Shown: positions 8,599 through 17,537 of the stretch, in pieces
Layout: each line of letters begins with the position of its first letter
Position numbering within the stretch: the stretch's first letter is position 1
Translations under genes and position numbers: made by a program
Source of the DNA: Mesorhizobium sp.
GTDB taxonomy: Bacteria; Pseudomonadota; Alphaproteobacteria; Rhizobiales; Rhizobiaceae
DNA: 64,000 nt
Assembly (NCBI RefSeq): GCF_016793485.1
Contig: NZ_JAEULZ010000003.1
Coordinates: 282,281 to 346,280 of the forward strand
Direction of reading: 5' to 3'
The notes under the pieces: model-generated
What the model was told of the DNA's origin: nothing
What the model saw: the letters and a program-made list of their open reading frames with translations, nothing else
Databases searched by the model: none

Positions 8599-9963
8599 TC
8601 AGGAGTGATAGGCCACTTCGCCATGCGAGGTGACATCGAGGCCGATGCTCTCCTCTTCCACGGTCGGACGCAGGCCGATGATGGCATCGACGATCTTGTA
8701 GAGGATCGCCGAGACGACTACGCCCCACACGATAGTGATCGCAACGGCCAGAATCTGGGTCCAGAGCTGCGAGCCCATCGTCACGCCTTCCGCGTAGCCG
8801 ACGCCACCGAAAGAGGAGGAGGCGAGGACACCCGTGAGGATAGCGCCGATGATGCCACCGACGCCGTGGATGCCGAACACGTCGAGTGCGTCGTCATAGC
8901 CGAACTTGGCCTTCACGCTGGAGACGAAGAAGAAGCAGACCACGCCGGCAATGAGGCCGAGCACGATGCCGCCAACCGGGCCGATGAAGCCGGCTGCGGG
9001 CGTAACCGCCACCAGTCCGGCGATCATGCCCGATGCGCCACCAAGCATGGAAGCCTTGCCGCGAACCATCTTCTCGATCAGCGACCAGCCGATGATCGCG
9101 CCTGCGGTCGCCGTGAAGGTATTGATCATGGCAAGCGCCGTGACCCCGTTCGCCGCCAGCGCAGAACCGGCGTTGAAGCCGAACCAGCCGAAGAAAAGGA
9201 TCGAGGCACCGATCATGGTCAGCGGCAAATTGTGCGGCGCCATGTTTTCCTTGCCGTAGCCAGAGCGCTTGCCGATGATGATCGCGCCAACCAGGGCGGC
9301 AATGCCCGAGTTGATGTGAACCACTGTGCCACCGGCGAAATCCATCGTGCCCCAGCCGAAGAACAGACCGTTGGAATCCCATGCCATATGCGCGATCGGG
9401 AAATAGACGAAGGTAACCCACAGAATCGAGAACAGCACGACCGCGCCGAACTTCACGCGCTCGGCGAAGGCGCCGATGATCAGGGCCGGCGTGATGGCTG
9501 CGAAGGTCATCTGGAAGGCGATGAACACGTACTCGGGAATGCTGCCCGATTCCGAGTCAGGCGTTACGCCCGCCAGGAAGAGCTTGCCGAAACCGCCCCA
9601 GTACGGGCTCTCGCTGCCACCGAAGGCAAAGGAATAGCCCCAGAGGACCCACACGACGCAGATGACCGCGAAGATCATCGTGCACTGCATCAGGACCGAC
9701 AGGATGTTCTTGGCCCTGACGAGACCGCCATAGAAAAGAGCGAGGCCGGGCAGAAGCATGAACAGGACGACCATGGTCGAGACGAGCATCCATGCCGTGT
9801 CACCGCTGTTGAGTGCAGATACCGCCGCCTCGACGGGCGCTTCAGCGGGAGCCGCGGGCGCCGTTTCCTGTGCGAGCGCGACAAGCGTCCCCATCGATGC
9901 AAATGCGGCCGCGCCGGTCATCGCGGTGCGGGCCGCATACTTCAAACTGCTTGAAATGTTCAT
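8599..9963 (-). CDS. amtB: Ammonium transporter AmtB
   Basis: A 454-residue Amt/MEP/Rh channel protein. It has a cleavable leader (residues 1-31, ending TLVALAQ), a short Ala/Pro-rich spacer, then about eleven membrane segments with FYGGLVRAKN, the GGTVVHINSG histidine motif and DVFGIHGVGGIIG. AmtB conducts ammonium into the cell and is gated by GlnK binding to its cytoplasmic face. The larger open frame to 10416 is an antisense-free extension through glnK in another frame and is not coding. The start at 9963 is preceded by a short gap to glnK, forming the usual glnK-amtB operon. Confidence 0.96.
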   Translation of the reverse strand: MNISSSLKYAARTAMTGAAAFASMGTLVALAQETAPAAPAEAPVEAAVSALNSGDTAWMLVSTMVVLFMLLPGLALFYGGLVRAKNILSVLMQCTMIFAVICVVWVLWGYSFAFGGSESPYWGGFGKLFLAGVTPDSESGSIPEYVFIAFQMTFAAITPALIIGAFAERVKFGAVVLFSILWVTFVYFPIAHMAWDSNGLFFGWGTMDFAGGTVVHINSGIAALVGAIIIGKRSGYGKENMAPHNLPLTMIGASILFFGWFGFNAGSALAANGVTALAMINTFTATAGAIIGWSLIEKMVRGKASMLGGASGMIAGLVAVTPAAGFIGPVGGIVLGLIAGVVCFFFVSSVKAKFGYDDALDVFGIHGVGGIIGAILTGVLASSSFGGVGYAEGVTMGSQLWTQILAVAITIVWGVVVSAILYKIVDAIIGLRPTVEEESIGLDVTSHGEVAYHS

Positions 9964-9995
9964 TGAAATCTCCATGAAACTGGGAATTGGCCCGC

Positions 9996-10340
<345 letters not shown>

Positions 10341-10422
10341 TCACCCTTTGCTGATTGCGGGTCCCCCGCGTTACACGTGACTTTCCGGAGACCTTGCGGA
10401 GACCGGGCAGTGCCAAAGGGAA

Positions 10423-10439
10423 TTCAAGCTCCGTGCCAG
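10423..10439 (-). promoter_or_regulatory. Sigma-54 (RpoN) type promoter of glnK-amtB
   Basis: The reverse strand reads CTGGCACG-GAGC-TTGAA. This matches the -24/-12 consensus YTGGCACG-N4-TTGCW except for A in place of C in the -12 element. It lies about 90 bp upstream of the glnK ATG. A second TTTGGCAC nearby has no -12 match. Confidence 0.65.
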
Positions 10440-10525
10440 TTGGCGAAAAGCAGCATTAACCTGTTGTAAATAAATGATTCTCGAGCGAGGGGCAGGACCG
10501 GTCCGGTTTCCAATCGCTCTTCAAT

Positions 10526-10542
10526 TGCCTAAAAAATGTGCA
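10526..10542. promoter_or_regulatory. Possible NtrC-binding site upstream of glnK
   Basis: TGC-N11-GCA (TGCCTAAAAAATGTGCA) fits the NtrC site pattern TGCACY-N5-RGTGCA at its outer positions and spacing. It lies about 90 bp upstream of the sigma-54 promoter, a normal enhancer distance. Inner positions match only partly. Confidence 0.4.
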
Positions 10543-10557
10543 GTTTTCAGATTTTGC

Positions 10558-11430
10558 CTATGAGGAAGGCTGGCTGCGGACTCGGATCAGACCTTCTTGG
10601 GCCACCGAAGCGATCAGGATACCATCCTGCCCATAAATTGCGCCACGCGAAAGGCCTCGCCCCTGCTGGGTCGAGGGGCTGTCCTGCGAGTAGAGAAGCC
10701 ACCCATCCAGCGGATGTGGCCGGTGGAACCACATCGCATGGTCGAGGCTTGCAGCCTGGATATCCGGATCGAAGACGGCCCTGCCATGCGCGAAGGTCGA
10801 CGTGTCCAGCAGCGTCATATCTGAAAGATAGGCCAGCACGGCTGATTGCAGCGCCCGGTCGGCCGGAACTGGGCCCGTCGTGCGAATCCATATGTCCTGG
10901 TGCGGCTCCAGCTTTTCGCGGCTGGTATAGTGCTTGAGCATGATCGGCTTGACCTCGAGAGGGCGGTCGCGCTCCCAATAGCGCTTGATCCCCTCTGGCA
11001 CGCGATCACCATATTCGCCGAGTAACTGCCGCTGGTCGAGAAGGCTTTCCGGCGACGGAACATTCAGCGGCGCAGGCACCTGGTGCTCCAAACCGCCTTC
11101 TTCCATCTGGAATGACGCCTCCAGCGAGAAGATCGCGTGTCCATGCTGGATAGCGACCACCCTGCGCGTGGTGAAGCTGCCGCCGTCGCGAATGCGGTCG
11201 ACCTCGTAGATGATCGGCACCTTGGTGTCGCCCGGTCGCATGAAGTAGCCGTGCAGTGAATGGACATGCCGGTCGGCATCGACCGTCCGCTGCGCGGCGA
11301 CCAGCGCCTGGGCGATGGTCTGTCCCCCGAAAACGCGCTGCCAGTCGAGCTTCGGGCTGCGACCACGAAACAGATTGTGCTCCAGCCTTTCCAGGTCGAG
11401 AATGGACAGAAGCTCCTGCATGGCCGTCAT
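10558..11430 (-). CDS. tesB: Acyl-CoA thioesterase II
   Basis: 290 residues, close to E. coli TesB (286). The double hot-dog fold is recognisable: FRGRSPKLDWQRVFGGQTIAQALVAAQRTV at the start, SLHGYFMRPGDTKVPIIYEVDRIRDGGSFTTRRV in the first fold, and SLDHAMWFHRPHPLDGWLLYSQDSPSTQQGRGLSRG near the end, with the catalytic Asp. It hydrolyses medium- and long-chain acyl-CoAs in the cytoplasm. The frame stays open to 11691, but the start MTAMQELLSIL at 11430 is the conserved one. Divergent from the UbiH-like gene. Confidence 0.94.
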   Translation of the reverse strand: MTAMQELLSILDLERLEHNLFRGRSPKLDWQRVFGGQTIAQALVAAQRTVDADRHVHSLHGYFMRPGDTKVPIIYEVDRIRDGGSFTTRRVVAIQHGHAIFSLEASFQMEEGGLEHQVPAPLNVPSPESLLDQRQLLGEYGDRVPEGIKRYWERDRPLEVKPIMLKHYTSREKLEPHQDIWIRTTGPVPADRALQSAVLAYLSDMTLLDTSTFAHGRAVFDPDIQAASLDHAMWFHRPHPLDGWLLYSQDSPSTQQGRGLSRGAIYGQDGILIASVAQEGLIRVRSQPSS

Positions 11431-11516
11431 TGTCTGCACTCTCTGGAACGGTGTTGACGCAAGCGGGTTTCCATCAGACGTGAGGGGCAAGTCAAGGCAA
11501 TACCGGGAGAAGCCAG

Positions 11517-12773
11517 ATGGCAGGCGCCAAGGCAGGAACGATCGGCTCGCTGGACATCCTGGTTGCCGGGGCTGGCTATGTCGGCCTCGCAACGGCGGTG
11601 TCGCTGAAACAGGCGCGTCCCAGCCTCTCGGTCGCCGTCGTCGATTCTGCGCCTGCTGGCGCATGGGAACGGGACGGCCGAGCATCGGCAATCGCGGCGG
11701 CGGCCTGCCGCATGCTCGAGCGGCTCGATTGCTGGGACGAGGTGTCCTCGAACGCGCAGGCGATCACCGAGATGATCGTCACCGATTCGCGCACCGCCGA
11801 CCCCATCCGCCCCGTTTTCCTGACTTTTGACGGCGAGGTCGCACCCGGTGAGCCCTTCGCCCACATGATCGCCAACAAGATCCTGAATGCGGCCCTGCGT
11901 CGCCGGGCCGCGGAACTCGGCATCGACATCCTAGAGGGTGTTGCCGTCGCTTCCTTCGACGTCGGTTCAGCATCGACCCATGTGCATCTGGCCGATGGCG
12001 TCGCGATCGAGACGCGCCTGCTGGTGGCGGCAGACGGCGTGCGCTCGAAGCTGCGCGACATGGCCGGCATCAAGACGGTGAGCTGGGATTACGGCCAATC
12101 CGGGATCGTCTGCACCGTGCGCCACGAACGCCCGCACAATGGCCGCGCCGAAGAACATTTCTTCCCGGCAGGCCCCTTCGCCATCCTGCCCCTCGCGCCG
12201 GGTGCCAACGGCAGCAACCGATCCTCGATCGTCTGGACGGAACGCACGGCCGATGCCGAAAAGCTGGTCGCGGGCGACGATCTCGTCTTCGAGGTCGAGC
12301 TGGAGCAGCGTTTCGGCCTGAAGCTTGGAGAAATCTCCGTCGAGGACAAGCCACGTGCCTTTCCGCTGGGTTTGACGCTGGCGCGGTCATTCGTCGCGCC
12401 GCGCTTCGTCCTTGTCGGAGACTCCGCGCACGGCATCCATCCCATCGCCGGGCAGGGCCTCAACCTCGGGCTCAAGGATGCCGCGGCTCTGGCCGAGACA
12501 ATCGTCGAGGCCGACCGTCTCGGCCAGGACATCGGCGCGATGGACGTGCTGGAGCGCTATCAGCAGTGGCGTCGCTTCGACACGCTGCAGATGGGCATCA
12601 CCACGGACGTCCTGAACCGCCTCTTCTCCAACGATGTCGGACCGCTCCGGCAATTGCGCGACGTCGGTCTGGGGCTGGTCGATCGCATGCCGCGCATGAA
12701 GGCATTCTTCATTAAGCAGGCTGCGGGACTATCAGGCGAAACGCCACGCCTTCTGAGAGGCGAGGCGATCTGA
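11517..12773 (+). CDS. UbiH/UbiF-family FAD-dependent hydroxylase (ubiquinone biosynthesis)
   Basis: A 418-residue class A flavoprotein monooxygenase. It has the FAD dinucleotide motif GAGYVG at residues 18-23, the DG motif in LLVAADGVRSKLRD, and the GD motif FVLVGDSAHGIHPIAGQGLNLGLKDAAAL. These belong to the UbiH/UbiF/COQ6 group, which hydroxylates the ubiquinone ring on the inner membrane. Alphaproteobacteria often use one or two of these (UbiL/UbiM types) in place of three, so the exact ring position cannot be assigned. Start ATG at 11517 follows GGGAGAAG. Confidence 0.9.
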   Translation: MAGAKAGTIGSLDILVAGAGYVGLATAVSLKQARPSLSVAVVDSAPAGAWERDGRASAIAAAACRMLERLDCWDEVSSNAQAITEMIVTDSRTADPIRPVFLTFDGEVAPGEPFAHMIANKILNAALRRRAAELGIDILEGVAVASFDVGSASTHVHLADGVAIETRLLVAADGVRSKLRDMAGIKTVSWDYGQSGIVCTVRHERPHNGRAEEHFFPAGPFAILPLAPGANGSNRSSIVWTERTADAEKLVAGDDLVFEVELEQRFGLKLGEISVEDKPRAFPLGLTLARSFVAPRFVLVGDSAHGIHPIAGQGLNLGLKDAAALAETIVEADRLGQDIGAMDVLERYQQWRRFDTLQMGITTDVLNRLFSNDVGPLRQLRDVGLGLVDRMPRMKAFFIKQAAGLSGETPRLLRGEAI

Positions 12774-12835
12774 CCGACAGGCTTCCTGCCGGTCCGATTG
12801 TTGCGCGTTGCACGCGGTCCAGCTAGTTCAGTGCC

Positions 12836-13294
12836 ATGAGTCTCGAATCCGTCCGCGTCTTCTTCGCAGAAAAAGCGCCCGACATCTCGGTGATCGTAAC
12901 CAAGCAAAGCTCGGCAACCGTCGATCTCGCCGCTGCCGCCCACGGCGTTGCGCCGGAGCAGATTGCTAAGACGATATGCCTGCGCGCCGGCGACCAGGTG
13001 ATGCTCATCGTCGCCAAGGGCACGGCGCGGCTGGACAACCGCAAGTTCAAGGACGCCTTTGCCGCGAAGCCCCGCATGCTGGGCGCTGACGAGGTCGTCC
13101 AACTCACCAGCCACCCGGTGGGCGGTGTCTGCCCCTTCGGCCTGCCGCGCCCGCTTCCGATCTATTGCGATGTGTCGCTCAAGCAGTTCGACATCGTGGT
13201 CCCTGCGGCAGGCGCGACCAATTCAGCCGTGCGCATCGCGCCCGATCGCATGGCAGAGCTCACCGGCGCGACCTGGATCGACGTTTGCCAGTAA
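12836..13294 (+). CDS. YbaK/EbsC-family aminoacyl-tRNA deacylase-like protein
   Basis: 152 residues, a single YbaK/prolyl-tRNA-synthetase-associated domain: KQSSATVDLAAAAHGVAPEQIAKTICLRAGD, VAKGTARLDNRKFKDAF, then THPVGGVCPFGLP-like SHPVGGVCPFGLPRPLPIYCD. Proteins of this family hydrolyse mischarged Cys-tRNAPro or Ala-tRNAPro in trans. The ATG at 12836 lies 62 bp after the hydroxylase stop on the same strand. Specificity cannot be told from the sequence. Confidence 0.9.
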   Translation: MSLESVRVFFAEKAPDISVIVTKQSSATVDLAAAAHGVAPEQIAKTICLRAGDQVMLIVAKGTARLDNRKFKDAFAAKPRMLGADEVVQLTSHPVGGVCPFGLPRPLPIYCDVSLKQFDIVVPAAGATNSAVRIAPDRMAELTGATWIDVCQ

Positions 13295-13406
13295 GGCCTG
13301 TCTCGTAAGCGCCCGGTGGACACTGGCATTGGCTGGCCTATGTTGTCGCCAGGGCAGCACGCCCACGCACCATTCATTCTTGGACAATCTTTTTAGGGAG
13401 ACGACC

Positions 13407-13832
13407 ATGGACCGTCACGCGACAGCCGTCTGGCAGGGCACGCTGAAGGAAGGCAACGGCACGATCGATACGCAGAGCGGTGCGCTGAAAGGCGTCCCCT
13501 ATTCCTTCAAGGGTCGCTTCGAGGACGAAAGCGGCAGGTCCGGCACAAATCCCGAAGAGCTGCTCGGCGCCGCCCATGCCGCATGCTTCGCCATGCAGCT
13601 TTCGCATTTCCTCGCCGAAAACGGCACCCCGGCCGCAAAGCTCGATGCCAAGGCGGTCGTGACGCTCGTTCCCGGCACCGGCATCACCGGCAGCGCCATA
13701 ACGCTGGTCGGGACCGTTGCCGGTATCGATGCGAGCAAGTTCAAGGAGCTTGCCGACAAGGCAAAGGCGGAATGCCCGGTCTCGCGCGCGCTCGGCGCGA
13801 TCAAGGTGTCGCTCGACGCAAAGCTCGGCTGA
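13407..13832 (+). CDS. OsmC-family peroxiredoxin
   Basis: 141 residues, the length of OsmC. The two catalytic cysteines are C60 (GAAHAACFAMQLSHF) and C123 (KAECPVSRALG), with the supporting NPEELLGAAHAAC motif. OsmC enzymes reduce organic hydroperoxides in the cytoplasm and belong to the general stress and osmotic response. The open frame extends upstream to 13059 inside the YbaK gene, but AGGGAG precedes the ATG at 13407, which is the start. Confidence 0.94.
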   Translation: MDRHATAVWQGTLKEGNGTIDTQSGALKGVPYSFKGRFEDESGRSGTNPEELLGAAHAACFAMQLSHFLAENGTPAAKLDAKAVVTLVPGTGITGSAITLVGTVAGIDASKFKELADKAKAECPVSRALGAIKVSLDAKLG

Positions 13833-13921
13833 TCGCCCGCTAAAGCGCCTTTTGTGACGGCAGGACGCGGAACCCGCGCGAAGGTTCAGCGTTCCTGCCG
13901 ACTGCACATCAGAGGGGCGTT

Positions 13922-14470
13922 ATGGAACAGCTCGTCAACGAATTCGCGCATCCGACCTACACGCCCTTCCCCGTCATGGCGGCGCGGCTCCTGCTGGCGA
14001 CGCTCTTCGGCGCGGCGATCGGCTTCGAGCGCGAGTGGAGAAACAGGCCGGCCGGCCTGCGCACGCATATCCTGGTATGCGTGGCGGCAGCGACCTTCGC
14101 TCTCCTGACCATCGAGATTGTCCATGCGCCCATGTTCGAGATGGGCGCCAGCCAGTTCGACCCGATCCGCATCATCGAAGCGGTGACTGCCGGTGTGGCG
14201 TTCCTCGCCGCCGGGGTCGTCATTTTCACGCGTGGGCAGATTCACGGCCTGACCACCGGCGCAGGCATGTGGCTGGCGGGAGCGATCGGCGTCGGTTCCG
14301 GTCTCGGCCTTTGGCAAATCTCACTGTTCACCACCGTGCTGGCGCTTATCGTGCTTACTTTCCTGCACAGCTTCGAGCGACGCCTCGACCTGAACAACGG
14401 AACTCCCATCGGGAACTCCGACACGCCTGACGAAGGCAAAGAAGGAAAACCAGCCGCGAAACCGGACTAG
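13922..14470 (+). CDS. MgtC/SapB-family membrane protein
   Basis: 182 residues with about five hydrophobic segments. The family signature is LLLATLFGAAIGFEREWRNRPAGLRTHILVCVAAA, followed by GVAFLAAGVVIF and GLTTGAGMWLAGAIGVGSGLG. There is no long C-terminal ACT-like domain, so this is the short SapB-like form. MgtC proteins support growth in low magnesium and intracellular survival; short forms are often of unknown role. Its last four bases overlap the end of the convergent methyltransferase gene. Confidence 0.9.
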   Translation: MEQLVNEFAHPTYTPFPVMAARLLLATLFGAAIGFEREWRNRPAGLRTHILVCVAAATFALLTIEIVHAPMFEMGASQFDPIRIIEAVTAGVAFLAAGVVIFTRGQIHGLTTGAGMWLAGAIGVGSGLGLWQISLFTTVLALIVLTFLHSFERRLDLNNGTPIGNSDTPDEGKEGKPAAKPD

Positions 14471-15402
14471 GACCTGAGCGCCAGCCCCACCTTGCCCATG
14501 TGATGGGCGGCATAGGTGTGCGCCAGCGATCGGCTGCGCAAAGTGTCTCGCGCCAATGCGGCTCCTGCGGCGGCGATACCATCAATGTTTACGGTTCTGC
14601 CCGTCTTGCGAAATACGATCGCGGTCGCGCCTACGACACGAACCGGTTCGAGACCGGCAAGTGCCGCCGCCAGTTCCAGATTGTAGCGGTTGAAGCCGAC
14701 GACATGCGCGAAATGCAGGCTGCCGAAGCCTTTCGACCTCAGGTGGTCCATGGCATCCGGGACCTCAACATAGACCAGTCCACCCGGCCTTAGCCACGAG
14801 GCACAGGATGCGAAGGCCGCTGCCGGATCGCGCAGGTGCTCGAAGACGTGGAAGCTGGTGACGAGGTCGTATTCCTCGCGGGCGTGCACCTCTCGCCAGC
14901 CGGCTACGCTGATCCGGTCTCCGCAGACCCCGCGCGCATGCGAACCATAGTTTTCGCCCGGCTCGAAACCATAGGCGTCAAACCCCTTTTCCAGCATGGT
15001 CGCAACGAATTCGCCTGAGCCGGCCCCGAAATCCAGCGTGCGCGAGCCGGGCCTGACGAGATCGGATATCCTGGCCGCGCGTGTTTGGGCCTCACGGCTT
15101 CTTTTGGCGAGGTGCCGCGCGCTCGGCCGTCTCAGTGAAAGCTGATAGTCGAACCGGTAGAGCCGCCGGTAATATCGGCCGAGTTCCTCTTCCGTCGGCA
15201 TGGGGTTCGTGTAGAGGAGCCCGCATCCCAGGCACGTCACCGTCGGCAGGCGCTTCAGCCGGCGGTCGATGCCCGAAACCGGCTCATGCTCATCACTGCC
15301 GCAGACCGGACAGGACGTGCGTTCGCCGCGATAGGGATAACGCGTCAAGGGAAGGAAGCCACGCAGGGTCCAGCCGAAGTCGGCAAGCAAATTGATCATC
15401 AC
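14467..15402 (-). CDS. Zinc-ribbon plus class I SAM-dependent methyltransferase
   Basis: 311 residues. An N-terminal zinc ribbon (CPVC at 31-34 and CLGC at 57-60) is followed by a Methyltransf_23-type domain with motif I LDFGAGSGEF at about 122-131, FHVFEHLRDPAAAFASCASWLRPGGLVYVEVP as the later core motifs, and HFAHVVGFNRYNLE. This layout is common among sugar and surface-polysaccharide methyltransferases (3-C-methyltransferase-like), but the substrate is not determined here. It overlaps the MgtC-family gene tail-to-tail by 4 bp. A GC-rich hairpin lies 12 bp upstream of its start. Confidence 0.85.
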   Translation of the reverse strand: MMINLLADFGWTLRGFLPLTRYPYRGERTSCPVCGSDEHEPVSGIDRRLKRLPTVTCLGCGLLYTNPMPTEEELGRYYRRLYRFDYQLSLRRPSARHLAKRSREAQTRAARISDLVRPGSRTLDFGAGSGEFVATMLEKGFDAYGFEPGENYGSHARGVCGDRISVAGWREVHAREEYDLVTSFHVFEHLRDPAAAFASCASWLRPGGLVYVEVPDAMDHLRSKGFGSLHFAHVVGFNRYNLELAAALAGLEPVRVVGATAIVFRKTGRTVNIDGIAAAGAALARDTLRSRSLAHTYAAHHMGKVGLALRS

Positions 15403-15413
15403 CTCGTTCCGTC

Positions 15414-15431
15414 GCCGGCGGAGCCGCCGGC
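15414..15431. other. GC-rich hairpin next to the methyltransferase start
   Basis: GCCGGCGG-AG-CCGCCGGC is a perfect 8-bp inverted repeat, 12 bp upstream of the ATG at 15402 on the reverse strand. No T-run follows, so it is a poor terminator. If transcribed, it could limit access to the start codon. Confidence 0.4.
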
Positions 15432-15528
15432 TGGCGAGATGTGCGTTCTGTCACGCCGGTTTGAAACGGCCCATGGGACCTATGGCGCAGGAACCGGGAC
15501 TTTGGTCCCTCCCTTGGTTCACGGGCGA

Positions 15529-16188
15529 TCAGGTGCCGTCGCCCGCGTCCCGCAGGATCAGTGCCGCCTCCAGGCGGCTGCGCGCGTTCAGCTTCTGCAT
15601 GATGCGTGTCATGTGGTTCTTGATCGTCTTCTCCTGCGCGTCGACGAGCCGGGCTATCTCCTTGTTGCTATTGCCTTTGGCGACCAACTGCAGGATCTGC
15701 TCCTCGCGTTTCGTCAGCGACGACAGCGCCTCGCCCCCAGCAGGCGAAGGCACCTGCGCGATGCCGGAAGTTCCAAGCCGCCGTAGCAGACGTGCAGCCA
15801 GTTGGGGAGATACGTAGCTTTCGCCGTCGAGAACCGATCGCAGGATCGATGCAAGGTCATTGGCGCCCACGCCCTTTGCGACATAGCCTTTTGCGCCCAG
15901 TTCAAGGGCGCGAAACACGTCGTCGTCCTCTTCCGAAGCCGTCAACACGACGACGTCCGTTTCGCTGTTGGCGGCCAGAATCCGCTCCAGCGCGACCAGA
16001 CCGCCGCCCGGCATCGACAGGTCGAGCAAAACAAGGTCCGGACGCAGTGCAGCGCTGAGCGTGACTGCCTCTTCGGCGGTCGCGCCCTCGCCGCATACGG
16101 CAAGGTCCGGCTGTTCGCCAAGGCTTCGAGCCAATCCTTCGCGGTAGATCGGATGATCGTCTATAATCAGGATACGCGAAGCGCTCAT
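15529..16188 (-). CDS. NarL/FixJ-family response regulator
   Basis: 219 residues. The receiver domain covers 5-120 with D10, D11 and phosphoacceptor D56 (LVLLDLSMPGGG), T and K in VVLTAS and YVAKG. A LuxR-type helix-turn-helix covers about 155-212 (LTKREEQILQLVAKGNSNKEIARLVDAQEKTIKNHMTRIMQKL). It overlaps the upstream sensor kinase gene by 4 bp (ATGA), so the pair is translationally coupled. Target genes are not evident. Confidence 0.93.
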   Translation of the reverse strand: MSASRILIIDDHPIYREGLARSLGEQPDLAVCGEGATAEEAVTLSAALRPDLVLLDLSMPGGGLVALERILAANSETDVVVLTASEEDDDVFRALELGAKGYVAKGVGANDLASILRSVLDGESYVSPQLAARLLRRLGTSGIAQVPSPAGGEALSSLTKREEQILQLVAKGNSNKEIARLVDAQEKTIKNHMTRIMQKLNARSRLEAALILRDAGDGT

Positions 16189-17537
16189 GGCTTTTGGTCC
16201 GCCGGCAGCATCGCGACAATCGTAGTTCCCTGCTCCTTCGCAGAGTTCACCTCGAATGTGCCGCCCAGCCCCCGGACGCGTTCGCGCAGCCCCGACAGGC
16301 CAAGTCCCTCCTTCGCCTCCGAGAGGTCGAATCCGATGCCGTTGTCCCTGACCCTCACGACGATCTGGTCTCCTTCGCGCGTCACGCTCACAGCCGCTTT
16401 CGAACCTCCGGCGTGGCGATCGGCATTGTTGAGCCCTTCTTGGACAAAACGATAGATGCAGATGGTTTCGGCCGGCGGCAGGGGTTTGAGGCTCGCGTCG
16501 GCCTCAAGGCCAACCGTCATGTCGGATCGATTCCGATGGGCGACGACAGCCCTGCGCGCAGCTTCGGCCGGACTTGCCCCCTCCAACTCCGGCATAGTCA
16601 GTCCGCGCGATATGTGCCGCAGTTCGCCCAAAGCCTCGCCGAGCGCGCCTAGCATCGACCGTCTTTCGTCGTCTGATATCGCGTCTCCGGCATTAAGGCG
16701 CAAGGACGCATAGGCAAGGAGTTGCATCGGCCCATCATGCAGGTCTGCCGATATCCGACGCAATTGCCGTTCGTTGATCTCGGCCGTGCGCCGGTTCGCT
16801 TTGTCAACCCGGCCACGCAGGTCACCGTTCTGCTCGAGCAGGAAGGAAAGCGCCTGGATCTTGTCGCGCAGAGCGGACCTTTGCGAGGTAATGACCCGGC
16901 CACCTCGCAGGATCACGCCGAAAAGCATGGCCAGCATCCCGACGGTGACGGCGCCGACAACAAGCCATGTCTGCAGCCGGGCCTCCCGCAGCTCCCGGCT
17001 GAGATGGGCCGCAGCATCGTAAAACTCGACGACGCCGATCACCGCGCCCGTGGCAGCGTCACGGATAGGGCTGTAGATTTCCAGCAGCGGGACGCCGCTT
17101 TTTCGCTCCGCCTCGTTTTCCGGGTCCGTCAGGCGGTTGAATTCGGTGTAGACCTCGCCGCGGAGTGCGGACGCCAGTCCTGCGCCTATCTCGAAACGTC
17201 TTCCGACGAGTTCGCCGTTGCTGGCATAAACGACCGTGCCGTCGGGAAGCCAGATCTTGAAGGCGAACAGCGCCTCGCTCATCACGCCTCGCGCCAGCCT
17301 GTCGTCCAGCAGGCGTCGCGTTTCCTCATCAAGCGCCGCGCCGCCTTGCAGGGACTGCGCCAGCGGGCCGACGATGCCGTCGACCCTCAGCGCCGCTACC
17401 GTCGCCGCGTTTTCCGAAACGGCGTTCTCGATGCGGGCGCTGACCCAGAGGCCCAGCGCCGCCATGCCGAACAGGACGATAGCGGACGAGGCGATGACAA
17501 AGGCCCGCACAAGGTTGAAGCGGTCTTCTCGCGTCAT
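16185..17537 (-). CDS. Sensor histidine kinase, HisKA_3 (NarX/DegS-like) type
   Basis: 450 residues. Two membrane helices (about 12-34 and 190-212) flank a periplasmic domain of about 155 residues. A coiled linker follows, then the dimerisation and phosphoacceptor helix with H267 in ISADLHDGPMQLLAYASLRL, then the HATPase with VRDNGIGFDLSE and GLGLSGLRERV. This is the HPK7 class that pairs with NarL-type regulators, as seen here. The periplasmic region contains LFAFKIWLPDGTVVYASNGELVGRRFE and LLEIYSPIRDAATGAVIGVVEFYD, typical of a dCache/PAS-like small-ligand sensor. The signal is unknown. Confidence 0.92.
   Translation of the reverse strand: MTREDRFNLVRAFVIASSAIVLFGMAALGLWVSARIENAVSENAATVAALRVDGIVGPLAQSLQGGAALDEETRRLLDDRLARGVMSEALFAFKIWLPDGTVVYASNGELVGRRFEIGAGLASALRGEVYTEFNRLTDPENEAERKSGVPLLEIYSPIRDAATGAVIGVVEFYDAAAHLSRELREARLQTWLVVGAVTVGMLAMLFGVILRGGRVITSQRSALRDKIQALSFLLEQNGDLRGRVDKANRRTAEINERQLRRISADLHDGPMQLLAYASLRLNAGDAISDDERRSMLGALGEALGELRHISRGLTMPELEGASPAEAARRAVVAHRNRSDMTVGLEADASLKPLPPAETICIYRFVQEGLNNADRHAGGSKAAVSVTREGDQIVVRVRDNGIGFDLSEAKEGLGLSGLRERVRGLGGTFEVNSAKEQGTTIVAMLPADQKP

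Noticed and set aside
8605-9954. A 449-codon open frame on the + strand
   Set aside because: Antisense to amtB, with His/Asp/Arg-rich low-complexity translation. Not a gene.
13059-13406. Upstream extension of the OsmC reading frame
   Set aside because: It overlaps the YbaK gene in another frame. The ATG at 13407 has a good ribosome-binding site and starts the conserved domain.
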